Assembly: GCA_020249415.1 (NCBI GenBank)
Contig: JADCFR010000243.1
Coordinates: forward strand, 1 to 9,342
Length of the DNA: 9,342 nucleotides
Direction: 5' to 3'
Source of the DNA: Roseomonas sp.
GTDB lineage: Bacteria > Pseudomonadota > Alphaproteobacteria > Acetobacterales > Acetobacteraceae
In this document: piece after piece, positions 1-5,645 of the stretch
Numbering within the stretch: position 1 is the first letter of the stretch
Layout of the letters: each line of letters begins with the position of its first letter
The notes under the pieces: generated by a model
What the model was told of the DNA's origin: nothing
The model's input: the letters and a program-made list of their open reading frames with translations, nothing else
The model's database searches: none
Made by a program: the position numbers and the translations under genes

Positions 1-300
1 GATGTGGTGCTGGGGCGGAAGGATGTGCCGGCATCCTATCATCTTTGCGTCACGCATGATGATGCGCTGCAAGGGGTCACGCTGGTGACGCGCGGCGATG
101 ACCTGAAGCCGGCGACCGATTTGCATCGGCTGATCCAGGCGCTGATGGGCTGGCCCGCGCCGCGCTATGCGCATCATCCGCTGCTGCGTGACGCGTCGGG
201 GCGAAGGCTCGCGAAACGTGATGGTGCGGAAAGCCTGCGGGCCTTGCGGGAGAAGGGGCTCAGTGCGGCTGAGGTGCGGGCGATGGCGGTGGCGAACTGA
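1..300 (+). CDS. gluQ: Glutamyl-Q tRNA(Asp) synthetase, C-terminal 99 codons (5' end outside window)
   Basis: GluQRS is a GluRS paralogue that activates glutamate and attaches it to the queuosine base of tRNA(Asp), not to a tRNA 3' end. The reading frame is open from base 1 to TGA at 298-300. Visible signatures are the class I synthetase stretch VLGRKDVPASYHL at the start, LVTRGDDLKPATDLHRLIQAL in the middle (typical of the Rossmann-fold half of GluRS/GluQRS), and RLAKRDGA near residue 68, which is the KMSKS-equivalent loop. The protein ends about 30 residues after that loop. A canonical GltX would continue for well over 100 residues with an anticodon-binding domain, so the short ending favours GluQRS. 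The GTG at base 4 is internal and not a start. No terminator is evident after the stop. Confidence 0.9.
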   Translation, partial: DVVLGRKDVPASYHLCVTHDDALQGVTLVTRGDDLKPATDLHRLIQALMGWPAPRYAHHPLLRDASGRRLAKRDGAESLRALREKGLSAAEVRAMAVAN

Positions 301-319
301 CTACGCCTCGTGGACAAAG

Positions 320-452
320 GGTATCCTGAGACGACCGACAACCATGGCCACGCTCAGCAGTCAACGGCGGCCCGATCAACGCCCATTCCTTGTCCGGTAG
401 TCCGATCCGCTCGCTCAAGGCTTCCTCCAAAACGAAGCCTGATATCAATCAT
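320..452 (-). mobile_element. Decayed N-terminal fragment of an IS5-like transposase
   Basis: Read on the minus strand from a TTG at 448, about 43 codons give a peptide containing LPDKEWALIGPPLTAERGHG followed by CRSSQDT. This resembles the N-terminal pattern of IS5-group transposases, where a [ST]D.[EQ]WA.I.P.LP block precedes a charged Gly/Arg-rich stretch and the DDE domain. The resemblance stops at about base 320. The frame then runs into sequence antisense to the gluQRS end, and the DDE catalytic part is absent. An in-frame TGA lies directly upstream of the TTG, and the only nearby ATG (450-452) is in another frame, so the 5' end is also broken. I see no intact terminal inverted repeats or target duplication. 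The family call rests on pattern memory and is tentative. Confidence 0.45.
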
Positions 453-497
453 TTGAAGTGAGGCCAATCGAAGTCTGCTGTGGCAGCAGCTCTTGCA

Positions 498-1379
498 TCA
501 AACCAAGAGCTGGCCAGACATGACAGGAATGCAGACGCCTTCGATCAGAACCGCTTCAGGTGTGACCTCAATCGCAATCAGGCTTGGGCGGCCCATATCG
601 ATGCCTTGGGCGACCTCAAACCTCCGGGACGCCTCACCTTCGAGAGACGCAAGCAAGGCGCATGTCGCAGCAGTTGCGCTACCAGTCGCGGGGTCCTCCG
701 GTAGGTTATCAAAGGGGGCGAACATGCGTGCCGTGAAGTCGACCGCACCGTCACGCTCGTCAAGTTCCCGGCAATAAAGGTAGATGGCGTCCGCCCCATC
801 GCTTGGAAAAATTTTGGCGAAGCCAGCTTCGTTTGCCTGCGCGCGGGCAAGCGCCTGCCGGTTGGCGATCTCCACCACAACGAAAGGCAGGCCGACCGAC
901 GCCACGCGAGGCGGATGTCTGTCGCAGAGGACGTCCGCTGGCGTCAGGGACAAGCATTCCGCAACCGCGCCAGCATCAAAGGCTTGGCCGATGCGCAGCG
1001 GGTGCGGCGCAGCAATTTGTACTTGCTTGACGTGGTCTCCTTCGCGGATGATGCGCACTGGAACTAAGCCGGCCTTCTCCTCGAAGATTAACTCGTCTCG
1101 CATGCCGGCGACGCTGGCACTTGCGAGGACGAATGCTGTACCAACGTTCGGATGGCCTGCGAAGGGTACCTCGACGGTGGGTGTGAAGATGCGCACCTCA
1201 GCCGTATGGCGTGGATCGGATGGCCGTAAGACAAAGCTGGTCTCCGAATAATTGAATTCCCGAGCGATCGCCTGCATCTGCGCCGTCGTCAAGCCATCAG
1301 CGCCGAGCACGACCGCGAGCGGATTGCCGCCGAACCGAGTCTGCGTAAACACATCAACCGTCTGATATCGTAGGATCAT
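498..1379 (-). CDS. PhzF-family isomerase/epimerase
   Basis: The 293-residue product has the usual length of the PhzF/YddE family, two-lobed proteins with a diaminopimelate-epimerase-like fold. In phenazine producers PhzF isomerises trans-2,3-dihydro-3-hydroxyanthranilate, but most homologues outside phz clusters have unknown substrates. Family marks are: an N-terminal QTVDVFTQTRFGGNPLAVV; the NYSETSFV motif with the conserved acidic residue Glu46, equivalent to the catalytic Glu of PhzF; FTPTVEVPFAGHPNVGTA at 65-82; LPEDPATGSATAA at 226-238; and VAQGIDMGRPS at 256-266. The ATG at 1377-1379 has AGAGG about 5 nt upstream. The stop is TGA at 498-500. No phenazine genes are nearby, so phenazine synthesis is not implied. 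It is 94 nt downstream of the cinA-like gene on the same strand, probably with its own promoter, and a transposase remnant flanks its 3' side. Family assignment is firm; the reaction is unknown. Confidence 0.9.
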   Translation of the reverse strand: MILRYQTVDVFTQTRFGGNPLAVVLGADGLTTAQMQAIAREFNYSETSFVLRPSDPRHTAEVRIFTPTVEVPFAGHPNVGTAFVLASASVAGMRDELIFEEKAGLVPVRIIREGDHVKQVQIAAPHPLRIGQAFDAGAVAECLSLTPADVLCDRHPPRVASVGLPFVVVEIANRQALARAQANEAGFAKIFPSDGADAIYLYCRELDERDGAVDFTARMFAPFDNLPEDPATGSATAATCALLASLEGEASRRFEVAQGIDMGRPSLIAIEVTPEAVLIEGVCIPVMSGQLLV

Positions 1380-1397
1380 CGATACCTCTGTAAGGGA

Positions 1398-1453
1398 CTT
1401 GGCGCGAGCGATACGCCCTCATGTTCGTAAGGCAGTCTTGGTTCCGCGCCAAG
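1398..1453. repeat. Perfect 9-bp inverted repeat upstream of the phzF-like gene
   Basis: CTTGGCGCG at 1398-1406 is the exact reverse complement of CGCGCCAAG at 1445-1453, with 38 nt between. A further CTTGG at 1437-1441 can pair with CCAAG at 1449-1453 around a 7-nt loop. The arms lie in the only gap between the cinA-like gene and the phzF-like gene. The outer arm overlaps a weak possible minus-strand -35 (TTGGCG, complement of 1447-1452), 17 bp from TACGAA (complement of 1424-1429). It could be a regulator-binding site or a remnant of an insertion. No U-run follows on either strand, so it is not a convincing terminator. Confidence 0.4.
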
Positions 1454-1473
1454 GTGGGCTTTGTCCAAGAGGC

Positions 1474-2241
1474 CTACCCCGGCTCCCCCATCGCCGGCGC
1501 GCCGCCACATTTCTGCATCAGCGCGAAAACTTCCTGCACCGCGGCTTCAATCGCCGCCAGATCGGTACCCTTCGCCACCACGGCCACACCACCGCCGCCG
1601 CCTTGGCGGTAATAGGGGTAGGAACCGATATCCAAATCGGCATGGCGCTGCTGAATGGCGGAAAGCCCCTCGGCAATCGCGCCTTCCACCACGCCATGCG
1701 CATGCACGCTGCGCGATTGAATGGGCGGGCCACCTTCAAGCCGGGGCGCCAGCGCCTCAAACATGGATTGCATAATACGCGGCACACCCGCCATCACATG
1801 TACATTGCCAATGGTGTAGCCAGGCGCGATGGAAACCGAATTCTCGATCAAGATCGCGCCACGCGGCATGGTCGCCATGCGTTGCCGCGCGGCGTTGAAA
1901 TCTCCCGGCGGGTTCTGCTTGGCGTAATAGGATTCCAGCGCATGCCAGGCATCCGGGTGCGGTTCCCAGGGCACGCCAAAGGCACGCGCGACGCATTCGC
2001 TGGTGATGTCATCATGGGTCGGGCCAATGCCGCCGGTCGTGAAAACATGATCGAATTTCGCGCGCACTTCATTGACCGTATTGATGATCACCTCCGGCAC
2101 ATCGGGGATCACGCGCACTTCCTTCATGGGAATGCCGATCTCACCAAGCCGTGTCGCCAGGAATTGCAGATTGGCATCGCGGGTGCGGCCGGACAGCACC
2201 TCATTGCCGATGATCAGCAGGCAGGCGGTCGGGTTCGGCAT
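1474..2241 (-). CDS. CinA/MoaB-type molybdopterin-binding domain protein (competence/damage-inducible protein A-like)
   Basis: The 255-residue product is a stand-alone COG1058-type protein (MoCF/MogA-like fold), the domain found at the N terminus of CinA. Signatures are LLIIGNEVLSGRTRDANLQF at 8-27, VFTTGGIGPTHDDIT at 66-80 (the MoaB/MogA GGxGxxxxD phosphate/pterin-binding loop), and the VMAGVPRIM loop at 149-157. The C-terminal nicotinamide-nucleotide amidase domain of full CinA (around 400 residues) is absent, as is usual for the short alphaproteobacterial form. Short CinA relatives have been linked to ADP-ribose or nucleotide hydrolysis, so the true reaction is uncertain. The start ATG at 2239-2241 has a good AGGAGAG Shine-Dalgarno about 5 nt upstream. 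An RQGGGGG run sits at 212-218. It begins 27 nt after the GNAT-Nudix gene and is probably co-transcribed with it as the last gene of the argJ cluster. Confidence 0.87.
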   Translation of the reverse strand: MPNPTACLLIIGNEVLSGRTRDANLQFLATRLGEIGIPMKEVRVIPDVPEVIINTVNEVRAKFDHVFTTGGIGPTHDDITSECVARAFGVPWEPHPDAWHALESYYAKQNPPGDFNAARQRMATMPRGAILIENSVSIAPGYTIGNVHVMAGVPRIMQSMFEALAPRLEGGPPIQSRSVHAHGVVEGAIAEGLSAIQQRHADLDIGSYPYYRQGGGGGVAVVAKGTDLAAIEAAVQEVFALMQKCGGAPAMGEPG

Positions 2242-2268
2242 GGGGCTCTCCTGTCTTTGGGCACAGTC

Positions 2269-3261
2269 TCAAAGGAAATCGCGCAACATGGCAACCAGGG
2301 GGATGTCGGCGGGCGGCATGGCGTAATCGCCAAGCCGCGCGGGCCGCACCCAGGCGAGCGCCTGGCCTTCCATGGCCGTCACCTGGCCCTGCCAGCGTCG
2401 ACACAAATAAAGCGGCATCAGCAGATGGAATTTTTCATAGGTGTGGGACGCAAAGGTGAAAGGGCCAAGGCAGGCGGCGCTGACATCAATGCCCAATTCC
2501 TCACGCAATTCGCGGATCAGCGCTTCTTCCGGCGTTTCACCCGGTGCGACCTTGCCGCCCGGAAATTCCCACAAGCCCGCGAGGGGTTTGCCTTCCGGCC
2601 GCCGCGCCAGCAATACGCGGCCTTCCGAATCAATCAGCGCCACCGCCGCCACCAATAGCGTCGGCTTGCCCGTGGCGGGCGCGGCTTCGACCGGCGCCGC
2701 TGCTTCCACGGCGATATCCATGCGCGTCGCGGTAAACAGCCTGACCGGCATGAGGCCGCCACGAGAAATAAACTCCTGACTGCCCGCGCCGCCTTCCTTG
2801 AAGCCAATCCGCCGCAAGACCGCCGCCGAGCGTTCATTATCCACAAGCGCGGATGCCACCAGCCGATCAATCTCCAGATTGGCGAGCGCCCAATGCGCGA
2901 GCCGCCCCGCCGCTTCCGGGCCAAGCCCCTGGCCCCAATGGCGCCGGCCGATCCAATAGCCAAGCTCCGCCTCGCGCGGGTTCTTCGCATCAAGCGTCAG
3001 GCCAACACAGCCCAGCAGCGCTTCCGTGCCATCCTCCTCGCGCGTCACCGCCAAATGCCAGGCGGTGCCGGCAGCGATTTGTGCGCGGGTCGAGGCGATC
3101 CATTCATCCGCCAAATCGCGCGGATAGGGGAAGGGCACGCGGGCCAGGGTTTTCGCCACTTCCCAATCATTCACCAGGCGATGCAAGGCAGCCGCATCAT
3201 CCGCAAGCAAGGGCCGCAGCCGCAAGCGTTCTGTCGTCAGTGGCGCGAAGCTATCTTCCAT
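2269..3261 (-). CDS. GNAT N-acetyltransferase fused to a MutT-type Nudix hydrolase
   Basis: One uninterrupted 330-residue ORF carries two domains. Residues 7-180 are a RimJ/RimL-type GNAT: LTTERLRLRPLLADDAAALH at the N terminus, the acetyl-CoA loop RRHWGQGLGPEAAGRL at 106-121, and NERSAAVLRRIGF at 142-154. These enzymes usually acetylate protein N-termini or small amines. An Ala/Pro-rich linker spans about 183-199. Residues 200-330 are a MutT-like Nudix domain with a complete Nudix box at 236-258 (G-x5-E-x7-REL-REE-L-G-I). MutT relatives hydrolyse oxidised or non-canonical (d)NTPs such as 8-oxo-dGTP. All catalytic Nudix Glu and Arg residues are present, so the hydrolase half should be active. 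The start ATG at 3259-3261 is 17 nt after the argJ stop and has no clear Shine-Dalgarno, so translational coupling is plausible. No in-frame stop or frame change separates the halves. Confidence 0.92.
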   Translation of the reverse strand: MEDSFAPLTTERLRLRPLLADDAAALHRLVNDWEVAKTLARVPFPYPRDLADEWIASTRAQIAAGTAWHLAVTREEDGTEALLGCVGLTLDAKNPREAELGYWIGRRHWGQGLGPEAAGRLAHWALANLEIDRLVASALVDNERSAAVLRRIGFKEGGAGSQEFISRGGLMPVRLFTATRMDIAVEAAAPVEAAPATGKPTLLVAAVALIDSEGRVLLARRPEGKPLAGLWEFPGGKVAPGETPEEALIRELREELGIDVSAACLGPFTFASHTYEKFHLLMPLYLCRRWQGQVTAMEGQALAWVRPARLGDYAMPPADIPLVAMLRDFL

Positions 3262-3278
3262 GGCAGCGCTGCGGCGTG

Positions 3279-4517
3279 TCAGCTCCGGTAACTGCCATTG
3301 ATGTCAATATAGCCATGCGTGAGATCGCAGGTCCAAACCGTGGATTTACCCTTGCCGAGGCCGATATCCACGGTGATTTCCACCTCGCGCCCTTTCATGT
3401 GCTGCACAACGGGCGCTTCATCATAGCCATCCACCACGCCGCCATTGCGTGCCATCCAGACACCGCCGACATTGACCGAAAGCTTGTCACGATCCGCAGG
3501 CTCACCGGCCTTGCCAACGGCCATGACAATGCGGCCCCAATTCGCGTCTTCTCCGGCAATTGCGGTTTTCACCAGCGGCGAATTGGCAATGGACATGGCA
3601 ATGCGATGCGCCGAACGCGCCGTGGTGGCGCCGGTCACGTTGATCTGGATCAGCTTTTGCGCGCCTTCGCCATCGCGTGCCACCATCAGCGCCAATTCCA
3701 TCAGCACTTCATTCAAGGCGCGCGCGAAATCCTTCAGCACCGCGCCACCTTCCGCCGGCACGCGCGGATGCTTCGCCGTGCCGGTCGCAAACACCATCAC
3801 CGTGTCGGAAGTGGAGGTGTCAGAATCCACCGTCACGCAATTGAAGGAACGATCAACGCCCTTTTTCAGCAGCGCCTGCAAGGCGCCGGCGGGGATTTTA
3901 GCGTCGGTGGCCAGGAAGGACAGCATCGTCGCCATGTCGGGCGCGATCATGCCGCTGCCTTTGGCGATGCCCGCGATGGTCACTTCCGCGTCGCCTATAC
4001 GCGCCTTGCGGATGGCGCCTTTCGGGAAGGTATCCGTGGTCATGATGGCCTTGGCCGCGCTCTGCCAATCACGCTCCGCCGCCGCTTCAAAAATACGCGG
4101 CAGGGCAGCGATCAGTTTTTCGGTCGGCAGCCTTTCGCCAATCACGCCAGTGGAGGCCAGAAAGATTTCCTTGGGCTTGCACCCCAGAATCGCGGCGGCG
4201 GCCTTGGCGGTTTCCTCACAGGTTTGCCGCCCGGCGCGGCCGGTAAAGACGTTGGAATTGCCTGCGGTCACCACCAGGCCGCGCGCCTTGCCACCGGGCA
4301 GCGCGCCGCGGCACCAATCCACCGGCGCGCCGGGGCAGCGATTGCGGGTAAAAACGCCTGCGACCGTGGTGCCGGCCGGAAAGGCCATCACGGTCACATC
4401 ATCGCGATCCTTGTAGCGAATCGCCGCGCGGCCTGATGCCACGCGCACCCCGGGTACCGCCGGCATTTCCGGCAGGGGCAGGGCAAGTGGTGAGGTCGGG
4501 ATATCATGTCCGGCCAT
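3279..4517 (-). CDS. argJ: Bifunctional glutamate N-acetyltransferase / amino-acid acetyltransferase (ornithine acetyltransferase)
   Basis: ArgJ transfers the acetyl group from N2-acetylornithine to glutamate, closing the cyclic arginine pathway. Bifunctional forms also make N-acetylglutamate from acetyl-CoA. The 412 residues match the family length. Key features are TTVAGVFTRNRCPGAPVDW near the N terminus, GLVVTAGNSNVFTG at 80-93 (oxyanion/substrate region), and KGSGMIAPDMATMLSFLATD at 186-205. In that last stretch the autocatalytic cleavage falls between Ala196 and Thr197, and Thr197 becomes the nucleophile of the beta chain. GEDANWGRIVMAVG at 322-335 and the C-terminal CDLTHGYIDINGSYRS are also standard. 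The start ATG at 4515-4517 follows GAGAGAAG, which begins right after the upstream gene's stop. The gaps are 15 nt to the isomerase gene and 17 nt to the GNAT-Nudix gene, so it sits inside an operon. Whether it is bifunctional cannot be read from the sequence. Confidence 0.96.
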   Translation of the reverse strand: MAGHDIPTSPLALPLPEMPAVPGVRVASGRAAIRYKDRDDVTVMAFPAGTTVAGVFTRNRCPGAPVDWCRGALPGGKARGLVVTAGNSNVFTGRAGRQTCEETAKAAAAILGCKPKEIFLASTGVIGERLPTEKLIAALPRIFEAAAERDWQSAAKAIMTTDTFPKGAIRKARIGDAEVTIAGIAKGSGMIAPDMATMLSFLATDAKIPAGALQALLKKGVDRSFNCVTVDSDTSTSDTVMVFATGTAKHPRVPAEGGAVLKDFARALNEVLMELALMVARDGEGAQKLIQINVTGATTARSAHRIAMSIANSPLVKTAIAGEDANWGRIVMAVGKAGEPADRDKLSVNVGGVWMARNGGVVDGYDEAPVVQHMKGREVEITVDIGLGKGKSTVWTCDLTHGYIDINGSYRS

Positions 4518-4532
4518 GGGACTTCTCTCAAT

Positions 4533-5468
4533 CTAACGACGGGTAGGGGCGGCGGGGCGGCCCGCCGGGGCGGCAGGGACGGGCGGTTCCGCGGCATCAA
4601 TCGCGCGGGGGGCGGAGCCATCCAGGTTGAAACGCTCGATTTTCGCGGTGCTGCGGGCGCGTTCCACCAAAGCATTGATCTCGCCCTCAAACAGGCGCTG
4701 GCGCAGCGCCTCCCGCGCTTCTTCGAAGCTTGGCGGCGCTGAGGCACGGCGTTCATCCACGCGGATAATGTGCCAGCCAAAGGGGCTGCGCACGGGCGCG
4801 GCACTCATTTGCCCTGCCTGCAGCGCAAAAGCCGCTTCGGCGAATTCCGGCACCATATCGCCGCGCTTGAAGAAGCCAAGATCGCCACCTTCCCGCGCGC
4901 CCGGCCCGGCGGAACGGCGCTGCGCCACGGCGTTGAAATCAGCCCCTGCGCGGATTTCGGCCAGGGCTTCGCGGGCTTCGGTTTCGGTCGGCACCAGAAT
5001 ATGGCGGGCGCGCACTTCTTCTTCCGCCGGGCGGGCGCGGATTTCGGCATCATAAGCGGCGCGGATGCGTTCTTCCGTCACGCGCCCGGCCAATTCGCGG
5101 GACAAATAGGCCTGCTGCAATTCCTGTTCTTCCGCACGGCGGATGCGGGCGCGCACCGCCTCATCCTTATCGAGCCCCGCGCGGCGGGCGGCGGCAGCCA
5201 CCGCGCGCCCGGCGATCATTTGATCCAGCAGCAAGGGATAGAGCATTTGCGGCGGCGCGCCGCGCAATTCCTCGGGCAATTCCTGGGCGGCATTGGCAAG
5301 GTCCGAGAAGCGAATCTCCTCCCCATCCACTTTGGCCACGATGGGATCAGCCGGCGGGGCCGCCGGGGCCGGCTGGGCCAGGCTGGGCGCCGCAAGGGCA
5401 ACCCCCAGCAGCAGCGCCAGGGTGGCGCGAAGGGGGGCGGTGGCGGCAAGGCCGCGCAAATGGCGCAT
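4533..5468 (-). CDS. Exported parvulin-type peptidylprolyl cis-trans isomerase
   Basis: The 311-residue protein from ATG 5466-5468 belongs to the PpiC/SurA-like family of periplasmic foldases that isomerise X-Pro bonds during export and outer-membrane protein maturation. Residues 1-31 form a signal peptide: Arg-rich n-region MRHLRG, hydrophobic TLALLLGVALA, and a likely cut after APSLA before QPAP. An alpha-helical SurA_N-like part (about 42-145) precedes a single rotamase domain at 151-241 with EEEVRARHILVPT, GGDLGFFKRGDMVPEFAEAA and SPFGWHIIRV. A charged helix and a Pro/Ala-rich tail follow. A TTG at 5481-5483 would add five residues, but ATG 5468 has GGGA 9 nt upstream and gives a cleaner signal peptide. 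It is the first gene of the argJ cluster and is divergent from secA, a functionally sensible pairing for export and folding. Confidence 0.9.
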   Translation of the reverse strand: MRHLRGLAATAPLRATLALLLGVALAAPSLAQPAPAAPPADPIVAKVDGEEIRFSDLANAAQELPEELRGAPPQMLYPLLLDQMIAGRAVAAAARRAGLDKDEAVRARIRRAEEQELQQAYLSRELAGRVTEERIRAAYDAEIRARPAEEEVRARHILVPTETEAREALAEIRAGADFNAVAQRRSAGPGAREGGDLGFFKRGDMVPEFAEAAFALQAGQMSAAPVRSPFGWHIIRVDERRASAPPSFEEAREALRQRLFEGEINALVERARSTAKIERFNLDGSAPRAIDAAEPPVPAAPAGRPAAPTRR

Positions 5469-5539
5469 AAGGGATGTTCCCAATGAGGTGATTGGCCGGA
5501 AACATGACCGATGCGCCCCTTCCCCACAAGGCGGCAGCG

Positions 5540-5568
5540 TTGACCCGCCCCCCAGGGGAGCCTATTTC
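5540..5568 (+). promoter_or_regulatory. Candidate sigma70-type promoter for secA
   Basis: TTGACC at 5540-5545 matches five of six -35 positions. It is followed after exactly 17 bp by TATTTC at 5563-5568, which keeps the first three -10 bases. The predicted start is near 5575, giving a leader of about 70 nt before the chosen secA ATG at 5646. The 177-nt divergent gap must also hold the promoter for the peptidylprolyl isomerase gene, which I cannot place with confidence. Two small GC hairpins lie in the predicted leader (GGCGC 5594-5598 with GCGCC 5603-5607; CGGGC 5613-5617 with GCCCG 5622-5626). Confidence 0.4.
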
Positions 5569-5645
5569 TGCCGCCAATCCGAAACATGCTTTTGGCGCTG
5601 CGGCGCCGCGACCGGGCGCCTGCCCGCCGGAGACTGACGCCCCAG

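Noticed and set aside
474..489. Hairpin CTGCTG-TGG-CAGCAG just beyond the phzF stop
   Set aside because: Only 6 bp with a 3-nt loop and no U-run after it on the minus strand; too weak to call a terminator.
1437..1453. CTTGG/CCAAG hairpin as terminator of the argJ-cinA cluster
   Set aside because: Five-bp stem and no U-run on the minus strand downstream; more likely part of the inverted-repeat element.
1399..2658. Long plus-strand open frame of 419 codons opposite the cinA-like and GNAT-Nudix genes, and a similar one at 2853-4436
   Set aside because: Both are His/Arg/Gly-rich antisense shadows of clear minus-strand genes, a common result of GC-rich codon bias.
5586..5645. Upstream ATG as the true secA start
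   Set aside because: The extra 20 residues do not resemble SecA N termini, while [16 protein letters not shown] at 5646 does; no Shine-Dalgarno precedes 5586.
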